Assembly: GCA_963825305.1 (NCBI GenBank)
Contig: CAWGTA010000004.1
Coordinates: forward strand, 558,001-622,000
DNA from: PSRJ01 sp963825305
GTDB taxonomy: Bacteria > Acidobacteriota > Terriglobia > Bryobacterales > Bryobacteraceae
Length of the DNA stretch: 64,000 nucleotides
Reading direction: 5' to 3'
Below are positions 9,186 to 18,691 of the stretch, piece after piece. Below the pieces are notes generated by a model. That model saw only the letters and a list, made by a program, of their open reading frames with translations, was not told the origin of the DNA and searched no databases. How positions within the stretch are numbered: position 1 is the first letter of the stretch; every line of letters begins with the position of its first letter. The position numbers and the translations under genes are program-made.

Positions 9186-11471
9186 TTATTGAAATCTCAG
9201 CTTCTTCATCAGCCCAACGAAGCGCGGCTCTGATCGAATCGGATCGAAAATCCGGTCGTTCTTGAGCCACGCCAGCCATTGCGAATCGGAGGCGTAGGCC
9301 CGCTCCAGGTAATCCAATGCGCGCACTCGATCGCCAAGACCCAGATACACAATCGCCAGATTGAAAGGCGTTACCGCACCATGCAGCGACCGTTTCTTCA
9401 GCTCCTCCATCTCCGCCATCGCGCTAGCTCGATCCCCGGAAGCCCCATACGCATACCCGAGCCATGCGGCCACAAACGCGGGCGACTCCATCGCTTCAGC
9501 CTTCCGTATCTCCGGTATGGCGGCCCGGATGTTCCCGGCTTGAATATCGATCCACCCGTATCCCCACGGAGGATAGGAGAAGGTCGGATCGAGGTCCGCA
9601 GAGCGCTTGACCAGGTCTTTCGCCTCCTGGTACTTACCTTGCCAGGCAAACGCGAAAAGAGCATCAACCGGGATTTGCGGCGACAGCGGGTCCAGTTCAG
9701 CCGCGCGCTTGCCCTCCGCGATCGACTCGGCGAACCGCCCCTGGAAGGCCAGCCCCAGACCGAACTGGTCATGCGCAAACGCGTAATTGGGATTGAGCGC
9801 AAATGCCCGGCGAAACTCGATCTCGCAGCCCGCCCAATCGTACTCGTAGAAGAGTTTGAACACAGCCAGAGAGGTATGCGCTTCGGCGGAGTTATTGTCC
9901 AGTTGGATGGCCTTCTCCGCGGCGGCTTTAGCCTTGGGCCTCGCCTCCGCAGCGGTAAACACTCCTTCGTTGTAACCGGCCCAAAGGTAGGCATCGGACA
10001 GTCCCGAGAACGCCGGCGCGTAGTTCGGATCCAACTTGACCGCCTCCTCAAACTTCACGATCGCCTTGCTCAGGTTCTCGTCACTTGGGCGATTGAAAAA
10101 ATAGCGGCCTTGCAGATAGGCGTCGTAGGCCTCGGGATTCACACTCGGCGCACTGGTCAGCCGCGACTGCTCGGACGGAGTCAATTGAACATGGATCTCA
10201 TTCGCGATTGCCGACGCCAATTCATCCTGAAGCGCGAGCACGTCGCGCGAGTTGCGCTCGAAGCTCTTGGCCCACAGGTGCTTGTCCGCCCGCGCGTCAA
10301 TCAATTCGGCCGTGATGCGAACTTTGTCGCCGGCCCGCAGCACAGAACCTTCCACCACCGCATCCACGTTGAGCTTCCTGGCGATCTCAGGAGTCGGCGG
10401 CCGATGCTCGCCTTTGAACTGCATGGCGGAGCCGCGCGAGATCACGCGAAGCTGGCTGATGTTGGCCAGGTCTGCGGTCAACTCGTCGGTCATGCCTTCG
10501 GCGAAATAGTCCTGGCTGGAGTCGCCCGAGTAATTGTCGAGCGGAAGAACGGCAATCGATCGGATGGCATGCGGATCGATGGCAGCCGAGCGCAAGCCTC
10601 CGGAACGCGCGACCAGATATACGGCCAATCCCATAAGGATCACGAGGGCGGCGAATGCGGGCAATCTCCAAACCGGGGAGGGGCGGGCGACGACTGCCGC
10701 CGGCTTTGTCAGTTCCTCCAACGCCTGCCGTATCAGTCCCATGCTCTGATAACGTCCGGACGGCTGCTTTGCCAGGCACCTGCTGACGACGCGCTGCAAT
10801 CCAGCAGGCGCCTGGAGCGGCGCGGGTTCATCCCGCAGCACCGCGCTGATCACCTGGGCCGCGGAAGTCCCGGTAAAGGCGCGCTTCCCCGAGAGCATCT
10901 CGTAGAGCACGACGCCAAAACTGAAAATGTCCGAACGCTCGTCGAGCGGCTTGCCCTCGGCCTGTTCCGGCGCCATGTAGGCAGGGGTCCCCATCACTGT
11001 GCCTTCACTCGTCCGGGTGGCATCCGTGTCGGAATCCGTCATCAGCTTGGCCAGCCCAAAATCCAGCAGCTTGACCGCGCCCTTCCCCGTAACCAGAATG
11101 TTTCCGGGTTTGAGATCGCGGTGAAGAATGCCTCTTCCGTGCGCTTCTTCCACCGCAGCGGCGATTTGGAGCGCCAGTTTCACGGCTGCTTCCACGGGCA
11201 GCGGACCATGCACTGGCTCGCCCTCGACATACTCCATCACCAGGTAATCCGGCCCAATGTCGTAGATCTGGCAAATATGCGGATGGTTGAGCGCCGCGAT
11301 CGCGCGAGCTTCCTGCTCAAATCGCGCCGTACGCTGGTCCTTCAGTACCTTGATAGCGACGATTCGCTCGAGCCGGGGGTCGCGGGCTTTGTACACTTCT
11401 CCCATGCCGCCTGCGCCAATAGGCGCCAGGATTTCGTACGGCCCGAGTTTGTCGCCTGCGGACAAGGGCAT
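9186..11471 (-). CDS. membrane Ser/Thr protein kinase with TPR sensor domain
   Basis: 761 residues. Residues 12-265 are a complete Hanks-type kinase: glycine loop IGAGGMGEVYKA, Lys in VAIKVLKD, catalytic loop HRDLKPGN, DFG and the APE-like MAPEQ. One membrane helix follows near 273-291. The extracytoplasmic part starts with a TolB/FlgO-like domain (RSIAVLPLDNYSGD, about 305-420) and then at least six TPR units (about 450-740). This architecture is typical of Acidobacteriota kinases; substrate unknown. Convergent with the efflux operon and divergent from the nucleoside hydrolase gene, with the two starts only about 44 bp apart. Confidence 0.92.
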   Translation of the reverse strand: MPLSAGDKLGPYEILAPIGAGGMGEVYKARDPRLERIVAIKVLKDQRTARFEQEARAIAALNHPHICQIYDIGPDYLVMEYVEGEPVHGPLPVEAAVKLALQIAAAVEEAHGRGILHRDLKPGNILVTGKGAVKLLDFGLAKLMTDSDTDATRTSEGTVMGTPAYMAPEQAEGKPLDERSDIFSFGVVLYEMLSGKRAFTGTSAAQVISAVLRDEPAPLQAPAGLQRVVSRCLAKQPSGRYQSMGLIRQALEELTKPAAVVARPSPVWRLPAFAALVILMGLAVYLVARSGGLRSAAIDPHAIRSIAVLPLDNYSGDSSQDYFAEGMTDELTADLANISQLRVISRGSAMQFKGEHRPPTPEIARKLNVDAVVEGSVLRAGDKVRITAELIDARADKHLWAKSFERNSRDVLALQDELASAIANEIHVQLTPSEQSRLTSAPSVNPEAYDAYLQGRYFFNRPSDENLSKAIVKFEEAVKLDPNYAPAFSGLSDAYLWAGYNEGVFTAAEARPKAKAAAEKAIQLDNNSAEAHTSLAVFKLFYEYDWAGCEIEFRRAFALNPNYAFAHDQFGLGLAFQGRFAESIAEGKRAAELDPLSPQIPVDALFAFAWQGKYQEAKDLVKRSADLDPTFSYPPWGYGWIDIQAGNIRAAIPEIRKAEAMESPAFVAAWLGYAYGASGDRASAMAEMEELKKRSLHGAVTPFNLAIVYLGLGDRVRALDYLERAYASDSQWLAWLKNDRIFDPIRSEPRFVGLMKKLRFQ

Positions 11472-11514
11472 TGGATGGTTCAGCCCAGTTTACTTCAGGC
11501 GGTACACTAAGCGA

Positions 11515-12592
11515 GTGCCCGCCGTGACTCATCACCGCCGTGTCGCGCTGTTGCTAATCGGCTTGGCGCTGGCCGCTTCCGTTCATGCGCGCGGCAGGCG
11601 TAAAGTGATCATCGACGAGGATTGCTCGGGACCCGGCGGGACGAACATGCAGGCCGTCCTGACGCTGGTCAACTCCCCTGACACCGACGTGCTCGGCATC
11701 ACCATCCCCACCGGCGATGCATGGCGCGATGAAGAGGTCCAGCACGCGCTCCGGCTTCTGGAAATCATCGGCCGAACCGATATTCCCGGTGGTGCCCGGC
11801 GCGGTCTTCCCGCTGGTCAACCGCAAAGAATTCATCGCCCAGTGGGAAATGCGATTCGGGAAGGTGGTGTATCAGGGAGCTTGGAACACCGGCACTCCGG
11901 TGCATGGGCCTTACGAGGTTCCGCCTATGCCCGAAGGCGCTCCTGCGGCCAAGGCCTCAACCGAAGATGCTGCGCACTTCCTGGTTCGCATGGTGCACCG
12001 GTATCCGCGCGAAGTCACGATCTACGCCGCCGGACCGCTGACCGATCTGGCGCAGGCGCTGACTCTCGATCCGCACTTCGCCGAACTGGCCAAGGAACTG
12101 ATCGTGATGGGCGGAGCAATCCATCCCGTCGGCGACGACCCGGAATTCACTGCCACGCCGCATCGTGAATTCAATTTCTGGATGGACCCGGAGGCTTCGC
12201 ATGCGGTGCTCCACGCGCGCTGGCGGCGGGTCGTGCTCACTACGGTCGACATCTCGATCAAGACGCGCATGGACCAGAAGTTGATCGACGCGGTGGCCAA
12301 GGGCCCGACACCGGCGGCGCGGTACGTCGCCGGATATGCCAAGCCGGACTATCTCTGGGACGAACTGGCCGCGGCAGCCTGGCTGGACCCAAACATCATC
12401 ACCGCCTGGCAGAAGCTGTATATCGATGTTTCCATCGACCATGGCGCTTCCTACGGCGACACCCTGGCCTGGCAGCCCGGCCAACAACCCGGTAAAGGCG
12501 AGCGGCTAGTCGAGGTGCAACAGGATCTCGATAAAGCCAGATTCTATAAGGAATATGTCGGCTTGCTGACGCGTCCGACGCCGCCGAAGTGA
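11515..12592 (+). CDS. secreted nucleoside hydrolase-like protein (one frameshift)
   Basis: About 358 residues when the two frames are joined at 11785-11789, where one extra G follows CCC (IIGRTDIP then VVPGAVFPL). The GTG at 11515 precedes a signal peptide ending VHARG. The fold and later motifs fit inosine-uridine nucleoside hydrolases, which cleave N-ribosides using a bound calcium. The normal N-terminal calcium motif DxDxxxDD is replaced by DEDCSGPGGTN, so the metal site is atypical; I recall a similar variant in other Acidobacteriota proteins annotated this way. Substrate specificity is unclear, and the secreted location is unusual for a salvage enzyme. Confidence 0.8.
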
Positions 12593-12596
12593 GCAG

Positions 12597-12908
12597 TCAC
12601 CGCAAGAGGACCGGCCGTTGTTCCTCCGCCACGATCCGGTCGATCTGCTCCGGGTCTTCACTGACTTGTTGATAGACCAACATGATTCTGGACGCAGCGC
12701 GATTGTGACGGAGATACTGCCGCCGATTGGCATCCCGGTAATCCGAAGCCCGCACGCGTGCCGCCCGGCCGAGGCAGGCCAGAACGTTCTGCACGCCGAA
12801 GTCGAGAATCATTTCGTAACAGGTTTCGCACAGCTTTGCCTCGGCGGCTGCGTCAAGGGCATTGTCTCCAGCGGGTGTCAGGGAGCAGATCGGGTGTGTG
12901 ATCGTCAT
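12597..12908 (-). CDS. hypothetical protein, third gene of pentapeptide operon
   Basis: A 103-residue soluble protein (starts MTITHPICSLTPAGD). It follows the small membrane protein gene by 12 bp on the same strand, which supports its reality. It has four cysteines, two of them as a CETC pair, and a charged C-terminal half. It is not recognised. It ends just 4 bp from the convergent nucleoside hydrolase gene. Confidence 0.5.
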   Translation of the reverse strand: MTITHPICSLTPAGDNALDAAAEAKLCETCYEMILDFGVQNVLACLGRAARVRASDYRDANRRQYLRHNRAASRIMLVYQQVSEDPEQIDRIVAEEQRPVLLR

Positions 12909-12920
12909 TTTTGCGATTTC

Positions 12921-13178
12921 CTAAACTGAGGTCAATTGCCGGTACAATCTCATGTGCAGCCAGGCCGTTGCAGCGCAGCCAATGGCGGCGATGCCCGCCG
13001 GTATTATGCGGCCGCACAGCAGGAATCCGAGGAGGCCGTACACTGTGAACAACACGCTGAACCAGACCCAAGGCCTGGATCCGAGCCGAAGCGTCCATAG
13101 CAGAGCCGACAACAGCCAGACGGCTGCAGTTCGTTTGAATTCCGATGTCTCTCGAACGTCAGGCATGATTGCCTCCAC
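12921..13178 (-). CDS. small two-helix membrane protein
   Basis: 85 residues with two membrane helices (about residues 37-57 and 58-75: WVWFSVLFTVYGLLGFLLC and IIPAGIAAIGCAATAWL). It begins 6 bp after the pentapeptide-repeat gene and is followed closely by another small gene, forming a three-gene unit. An alternative start is the Met at residue 5. Family not recognised; possibly the membrane partner of the pentapeptide protein. Confidence 0.6.
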   Translation of the reverse strand: MEAIMPDVRETSEFKRTAAVWLLSALLWTLRLGSRPWVWFSVLFTVYGLLGFLLCGRIIPAGIAAIGCAATAWLHMRLYRQLTSV

Positions 13179-13184
13179 GCACGC

Positions 13185-13757
13185 TTAACTAGCGGTTTTG
13201 AGAACTCCCAGCACCAGCTCTTCGCTGATGCCATAGGTATCCCAGGCGAAGGTGAAATCGTCGCTGGCCGCTCCGCGTTCCGATAGGATCGCCTCGGGGG
13301 AGGCGGCCGGTCCGTCCAGCCACTTACCATGCAGAGCCGTCTTCATTTCCAAGGCCTGGACCAGCCGTTCCCTTCTTCCCGGGCTCGCTTCCTTCCACAG
13401 CAGCAGCAGCGGCTTGGTCCAACACTGCGGATCGAGAATCGTGCCTGCAATCTGCGCGCCCTCGAGTTTGGCGCCGTGGAGTTCGGCGCCGTGAAGATCC
13501 GCGCCGCGTAGATCGGCCCCGGCCAGGTTGGCCCCCGTCAAGTCAGCGTAGGTGAGATGCGCCCGCCTGAGATCCGCTCGCCGCAGATCGGCTCCCGCCA
13601 GTTTCGTGCCGTTGAGATACGCGCCGCGCAGGTCGACTTTTCGCAGATCGGCCCCGCTTAGGTCGCGCCCTTCCAGATCGGCCGAGCTCAGATCCGGAAC
13701 GTAGGAAGGATCGGTTCTCCGCAATCCATTCCATACCTGCACGCTGTCCTTAAGCAT
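13185..13757 (-). CDS. pentapeptide-repeat protein
   Basis: 190 residues from the ATG at 13757, which has AGAGG eight bases upstream. Residues of about 22-105 are consecutive A(D/N)LxX pentapeptides (for example SSADLEGRDLSGADLRKVDL), predicted to form a right-handed quadrilateral beta-helix. The C-terminal 80 residues are helical and non-repetitive (LLLLWKEASPGRRERLVQAL). Members of this fold include DNA mimics that protect gyrase, but most have unknown roles. First gene of a three-gene operon driven by a strong promoter at 13869-13896. Confidence 0.85.
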   Translation of the reverse strand: MLKDSVQVWNGLRRTDPSYVPDLSSADLEGRDLSGADLRKVDLRGAYLNGTKLAGADLRRADLRRAHLTYADLTGANLAGADLRGADLHGAELHGAKLEGAQIAGTILDPQCWTKPLLLLWKEASPGRRERLVQALEMKTALHGKWLDGPAASPEAILSERGAASDDFTFAWDTYGISEELVLGVLKTAS

Positions 13758-13868
13758 AGACACACCTCTTTACAAACGCGAGAAAAAGGAAAGTTACCCT
13801 CACTTGGTTAGGACTTGTGCCCGCTTGGCACTAAGTAAATCGACGGGGATTTAGGACTAACGAATCCT

Positions 13869-13896
13869 ATTATAACGAGAAAATTACGGGTGTCAA
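13869..13896 (-). promoter_or_regulatory. sigma70 promoter of the pentapeptide operon
   Basis: On the minus strand, a perfect -35 TTGACA (13896-13891) and a perfect -10 TATAAT (13874-13869) are separated by 16 bp. The predicted start near 13862 leaves a leader of about 105 nt before the pentapeptide gene. Confidence 0.75.
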
Positions 13897-13943
13897 CACA
13901 CGGTGTGCAAAATAGCTCACAATATCCGAAAGCAGTCTAGCCA

Positions 13944-15131
13944 CTACGGCGCCGGCTCGATCCGCAGAAGCGCGCCTGGGTCTTCGTCCGTCAGCAGGTA
14001 CAGCAGCCCATCCGGACCCTGCCGCACATCGCGGATGCGCTGCCGCAACTCGGTGAGCATGGTTTCGCGGCGCAGCTCTTCCTGCTTGTCGTTGAAGACG
14101 ATGCGCTCCAGATGCCCGGTGCCGGGAATCTCGCCGGTGCGCATGGAGCCCACGAACACGTTGCCCTTCCAGGCGGGGAAACGGTCGCCGGTGTAGAACG
14201 CCATGCCGGAGATGGCGATGGATGGCACCCAAAAAACCAGCGGCGCTTCCATGCCGTCGCGCCAGGGCACCTCCGCCACGCGCGGGCCCTCATAGGTGCG
14301 GCCGTTGCTGATCACCGGCCAACCATAGTTCCGGCCGGGCTGGATGATATTGATCTCATCCCCGCCGTTGGGACCGTTTTCGTTGGACCACAAGGCGCCG
14401 GTCTGCGGATGGACCGCCAGCCCCAGTTGATTGCGATGCCCCAGAGTGTAAATCTCCGGCCGGTAGCCGGCGCGGCCGACGAACGGATTGTCGCTGGGGA
14501 CTGTGCCATCGTCGCGCAACCGCAGCACCTTGCCGTTCAAACTGCCGGGTTCCTGCGCGTAGTTTCCGTTGGCGGCGCCGGTGGCCAGATACAACATGCC
14601 GTCCCGCCCGAACGTGACGCGCGCGGCGGACCCCGCGCCATCCCAGCGATCGGTCTCGATCAGGTCGCGGACGTCGGTCACAGACGAACCGTCGAAGCGG
14701 CCACGCGCCAGGGCCGTCGACACCTTGCCGTCCACCGGGGCCTTGGTGTATGTCAGGTAGATCAGCTTGTTCTCGGCGAACTTGGGGTGGAGCGCGATAT
14801 CCATCAGGCCGTACAGACGCACCCCATGTACCTGGGGCACGCCGCCAACCGGCGCCGGGTCGAGCACGCCATTGCGGATGATGCGCAGCCGGCCGGGGCG
14901 CTCGGTGACCAGCATGCTGCCGTCCGGGAGAAATGCCAGGCTCCAGGGGTGCGACAACCCTTTGGTGACCACCACAACCCGGATCTTATGCTGCTCGGCT
15001 GTGTCGATGACGAACGGTCCATCGCCGAGAGGAGCGACCGGGTAGCCGATGGGGGTCCGCGGCTGGGGCGGGCGCTGCTGTGCCGAGATTGCGGCTGCGA
15101 GGAGAATTGCGAAGAAGAAGAGCCGGCTCAT
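13944..15131 (-). CDS. PQQ-dependent sugar dehydrogenase (glucose/sorbosone type)
   Basis: 395 residues from the ATG at 15131, chosen because it puts a signal peptide (SRLFFFAILLAAAISAQ) at the N-terminus; in-frame ATGs at 15149 and further upstream have no better ribosome site. The family opening LSHPWSLAFLPDGSMLVTER and the blades with RDGMLYLATGAANG, LGHRNQLGLAVHPQTG, NENGPNGGDEINI and YGWP are those of six-bladed soluble glucose/aldose sugar dehydrogenases that use PQQ and calcium. It acts in the periplasm, passing electrons to a carrier. Substrate unknown. No PQQ synthesis genes are in the window. Confidence 0.9.
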   Translation of the reverse strand: MSRLFFFAILLAAAISAQQRPPQPRTPIGYPVAPLGDGPFVIDTAEQHKIRVVVVTKGLSHPWSLAFLPDGSMLVTERPGRLRIIRNGVLDPAPVGGVPQVHGVRLYGLMDIALHPKFAENKLIYLTYTKAPVDGKVSTALARGRFDGSSVTDVRDLIETDRWDGAGSAARVTFGRDGMLYLATGAANGNYAQEPGSLNGKVLRLRDDGTVPSDNPFVGRAGYRPEIYTLGHRNQLGLAVHPQTGALWSNENGPNGGDEINIIQPGRNYGWPVISNGRTYEGPRVAEVPWRDGMEAPLVFWVPSIAISGMAFYTGDRFPAWKGNVFVGSMRTGEIPGTGHLERIVFNDKQEELRRETMLTELRQRIRDVRQGPDGLLYLLTDEDPGALLRIEPAP

Positions 15132-15171
15132 AGGGCTTGACGCTATCATGGCATGCAGCGGCGGTGCAAGC

Positions 15172-15264
15172 ACCGGCGGCAAGGACCGCCGGCGTTACGT
15201 AGCGCTGGCGATCTTTATCGCCGGCAGGCGCCAACACCGGTGGCAAAGACCGCCGGCGTTACGT
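15172..15264. repeat. family B hairpin repeat, one and a half units
   Basis: Unit one (15172-15225) has two hairpins, CCGGCGGCAAGGACCGCCGG and GCTGGCGATCTTTATCGCC, joined by CGTTACGTAGC. A second partial unit (15236-15264) repeats the first hairpin and CGTTACGT. An inverted copy is at 28842-28895. It sits between divergent genes. Confidence 0.75.
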
Positions 15265-15286
15265 CACGGTACGCTAGTCTGGAGCT

Positions 15287-17161
15287 ATGGAAAGCGGGCC
15301 TGCGAAATACTGGCGCCGGGTGGGCGGCATCGAGAAAGCGTTTCTCGCCGTCCTGCTCCTCTATGCGCTGTTGTATTTCTCGGGAATCGCGCCGGGCTTC
15401 GCCGCAGTCGTCGCGCTGGCGGCCTTGGTCCTGGCTCTGATTGCATTTGTCCGGCTGGCCCGGCGCACCTTGCGTGCGGCGCTCTGGCGGTTGCGGAACC
15501 GGCTGGTGGCGGCATACCTGCTCATCGCGGTTGTTCCGGTGGCCCTGATCCTTATGCTCGCGAGTATTGCGGCGTACGTCATCATCGGCCAAATGGCCGT
15601 CTATCTGGTCAACAAAGAGCTTTCGCGCCGCATGAGTTATTTGACCGGTCCGGCCGAGAGCCTCCTTCGGCTATCGATCGACAACCCGGGACTCGGAGCG
15701 GGGAGTTTCGCTCCTATGATCAAATCCCGTTTTCCCACCTTTGAGATGCTGCTCAGCGGAAAGGACGAGGTGCGCTATCCGCCGCAATCGAATCTGGAGC
15801 CGCCTCCGCCCGCGTGGCACAACGGCAATGGCCTAATTCTGCGAAACAAGCGGCTGTACGCGTGGGTCCACGCAGTGTCCGACCGCAACCAACTTACGCT
15901 GGTGGCGCCCATCAGCCACGAACTGCTCAGCGAACTGATTTCCACGCTCGGCGACGTCGACCTGCTGCCTTATACGAAACGCGCCTCGGAGAGCCGTCTA
16001 CCTCCCAAGCAGAATGCGCTCGATTTCGAGGTGGCGTTCGCTTACCCAATGGAGATTGCCTCCTGGAATTCTCCTAAGGACAGCGAGCGCGGCACCCTTG
16101 TTGTCGATACCAGGGTCTTCGCAGTTCTCGCGACCGTCTTCGGCGAAAACGCGGATTGGGCCAGTGTGTGGTTCACCCTGTTCGTGGTAGTCACCATCCT
16201 GTTTTTGCTGATGGAACTCGCTGCCCTGATCGCCGGCATACGGCTCAGCCAAAGCATTACGGGCGCAGTGCACGAACTCTATCAGGGCACGGTGCACGTC
16301 AAGGAAGCCGATTTCTCGTACCGCATTCCGGTGCGCGGCGACGATCAACTGGCCGACTTGAGCGCTTCGTTCAACAGCATGACCGACAACCTGGGGCGCT
16401 TGATCGTGGTGGCCAAAGAAAACGAGCGCATGCAATCGGAGCTGGAGATTGCACGCGAGGTCCAGGCGCAATTATTCCCCAAAGCCGCGCCTTCGCTGAA
16501 AGGCTTGAAGCTCGCGGGCGTCTGCAAACCGGCGCGCACCGTCTCTGGCGATTACTACGATTACCTGGCAGTCGCCGACCGCGCGGTGGCGTTTGCGATT
16601 GGCGATGTTGCGGGCAAGGGAATCTCCGCTGCCCTGCTTATGGCCGCCATCCAATCCACCATGCGAACGCAATTGACCGGTACGGCGCAGGGGCAGATCT
16701 CGACCGCGTCTGTGGTGGCCACCTTGAACCGGCAGCTCTACGCCACCACCAGCCCGGAAAAATACGCCACCTTCTTCTTCGCACTCTACGACGACACCAC
16801 CCACGCCCTCACCTACACCAACGCCGGGCATTTGTCTCCGCTACTGATGCGTCGCGGGGGGTTCCAGGAACTGCAGCCGACGGGCACGGTGGTGGGCGCA
16901 TTCGCCGCGGCGAACTATGGCGAGGAGACGGTACCGTTCGAAGCGGGAGATATACTGGTGACCTACACCGACGGCATCGCGGAGCCGGAAAACGTCTACG
17001 GAGAAATGTTCGGAGAAGAGCGATTGAAAGAGGTGCTGCTGCGCTACGCCCAGGCCGATTCGTCCGAAATCATTTCCCGCACCATGGAGGCCGTGATCCA
17101 TTGGACCGGCGCCGGGGAATTGCAGGATGACATGACCATGCTGGTGGCCCAACGCTTATGA
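15287..17161 (+). CDS. membrane sensor serine phosphatase, RsbU/SpoIIE type
   Basis: 624 residues. Membrane helices lie near residues 19-56, 73-98 and 295-320; between the last two is a periplasmic sensor domain. A HAMP linker (about 318-370) leads to a PP2C-like SpoIIE domain (about 400-620) with SGDYYDYLAV, IGDVAGKGISAAL and the final DDMTMLV. Such proteins dephosphorylate anti-sigma antagonists in partner-switching pathways. No antagonist or anti-sigma kinase gene is close by. Its stop overlaps the nnr start (ATGA), so it heads an operon with two housekeeping genes. Confidence 0.9.
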   Translation: MESGPAKYWRRVGGIEKAFLAVLLLYALLYFSGIAPGFAAVVALAALVLALIAFVRLARRTLRAALWRLRNRLVAAYLLIAVVPVALILMLASIAAYVIIGQMAVYLVNKELSRRMSYLTGPAESLLRLSIDNPGLGAGSFAPMIKSRFPTFEMLLSGKDEVRYPPQSNLEPPPPAWHNGNGLILRNKRLYAWVHAVSDRNQLTLVAPISHELLSELISTLGDVDLLPYTKRASESRLPPKQNALDFEVAFAYPMEIASWNSPKDSERGTLVVDTRVFAVLATVFGENADWASVWFTLFVVVTILFLLMELAALIAGIRLSQSITGAVHELYQGTVHVKEADFSYRIPVRGDDQLADLSASFNSMTDNLGRLIVVAKENERMQSELEIAREVQAQLFPKAAPSLKGLKLAGVCKPARTVSGDYYDYLAVADRAVAFAIGDVAGKGISAALLMAAIQSTMRTQLTGTAQGQISTASVVATLNRQLYATTSPEKYATFFFALYDDTTHALTYTNAGHLSPLLMRRGGFQELQPTGTVVGAFAAANYGEETVPFEAGDILVTYTDGIAEPENVYGEMFGEERLKEVLLRYAQADSSEIISRTMEAVIHWTGAGELQDDMTMLVAQRL

Positions 17162-18691
17162 AGGTGCTCAGCGCCGCACAGATGCGCGAGGTAGACCGGC
17201 GCACGACTGAACTGGGCATTCCCGGAATCGTCCTGATGGAGAATGCCGGCCACCGGGTAGTGGAATTCCTGGAGCGGCGTGCGGCGCCGCTGACCGGGCA
17301 GCGTGTGGTGGTCCTGTGCGGCAAGGGGAACAACGGCGGCGACGGCACTGGTGATTGCCCGCCAACTCTACACGCGCGTGCGCCCGGCCGCGCTGCACGT
17401 AGTCCTGCTGGCGGACCCCGGCGAGTTGAAGGGCGACGCCGCAGCGAATTACAAAATGCTCCAGGCTTGCGGCTGCCCCGTGGTGACCGAGATCCTAGCC
17501 GCCGCGCGGAATTCCACACTGGTCGTCGACGCGCTGCTGGGAACCGGTGTCAACGGTCCGGCTACGGGGCGCATGCTGGAGGGCATTCGTGAAATCAATA
17601 GCGGGTTTCCTTTGGCGAAGGTGGTCGCGGTGGATATCCGTCCGGCATGCCCAGCGATTCGGGTGAGCCGATAGGCGAGATTGCTCGCGCCGATTACACC
17701 GTGACCTTCACCGCGCCGAAAGTCGGGCAGGTGCTGGCGCCCAATTGCGATCACGTCGGCGAGTTGGCGGTTTGCCCGATCGGCAGCCCAGCGGAGCTGT
17801 ACGAAAAGGACGATGCAATCTTCCTCTCGTTGGTCGAGCCCGCGATGTTTCGCCACCTGCTGGCGCCGCGGCCGCCATCGGGTCACAAGGGTACATTCGG
17901 CCACGTGCTGGTGATTGCCGGTTCGCGCGGGAAGACCGGCGCCGCGGCCATGAGCGGTATGTCGAGCCTGCGGGCCGGCGCGGGATTGGTGACGGTTGCC
18001 TCGGCGTCGAGCGCCATTCCCATCATCGCGGGGCATGCGGCGGAGCTGATGACGGAGCCGCTCGAAGAGAACGAGTCCGGCGGCATTTCGCGGAACGCGC
18101 CGATCGGCCGCCTGGCCGAAGGCATGACCGTGATCGCGATGGGTCCAGGCATGGGACGCCACCCGGATACCGAAGCGCTCACCATCCGCGCCGCCGCGGA
18201 GTTGGAGCAGCCGATGGTCATCGATGCCGATGCGCTCACGGCCCAGATACACGGCCGTGGCAAGGTGCGCGTGATGACGCCGCATCCCGGCGAAATGGGC
18301 CGCTTGACGGGAAAGACCATCGCTGAGGTTCAAAAGGACCGAGTGGGCGTGGCGCGCGCCTTCGCTATGGAGCACGCCGTAGCGCTGGTGCTCAAAGGTC
18401 AGCGAAGCCGTCATTGCGTTTCCCGATGGCGCGGTGTGGATCAACCCCACCGGCACTCCGGCCCTGGGAACCGGTGGCACGGGCGATATCCTCACGGGCC
18501 TCATCGCCGGCTTCCTCGCACAGTTTCCGCACGACTGGCGGAATGCCGTGGCCGCGGCCGTGTACCTGGGCGGACTCGCCGGCCAGATAGGCGCGCGCGA
18601 ACTGGGTGACAAATCCCTCGTCGCAACCGATCTGCTGCGCTTTCTTCCGCGGGCCATGGAGGAGTGTGCCGCTCTACCGCACGGCCTCTGA
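17158..18691 (+). CDS. nnr: bifunctional NAD(P)HX epimerase/dehydratase (three frameshifts)
   Basis: Joined over three single-base indels it gives about 510 residues, the normal length for Nnr (YjeF). The epimerase half starts MKVLSAAQMREVDRR with the GKGNNGGDG loop and VDALLGTGVNGPATG; the ADP-dependent dehydratase half has KGTFGHVLVIAGSRGKTGAA, AMGPGMGRHPDTEAL, TPHPGEMGRL and GTGGTGDILTG. It repairs hydrated NADH and NADPH. The shifts are near 17344-17349 (extra base), 17638-17640 (missing C; should read VDIPSGMPSDSG) and 18403-18410 (extra base; should read GQRSVIAFPDG). Three clean indels in an otherwise perfectly conserved sequence argue for sequencing error. Confidence 0.88.

Noticed and set aside
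9279..11510. 743-codon open frame on the plus strand opposite the kinase-TPR gene
   Set aside because: It is the antisense shadow of a clear kinase; its composition is Arg/Gly/His-rich without any domain pattern.
17449..18657. 402-codon minus-strand frame opposite nnr
   Set aside because: Antisense shadow; nnr motifs on the plus strand are decisive.
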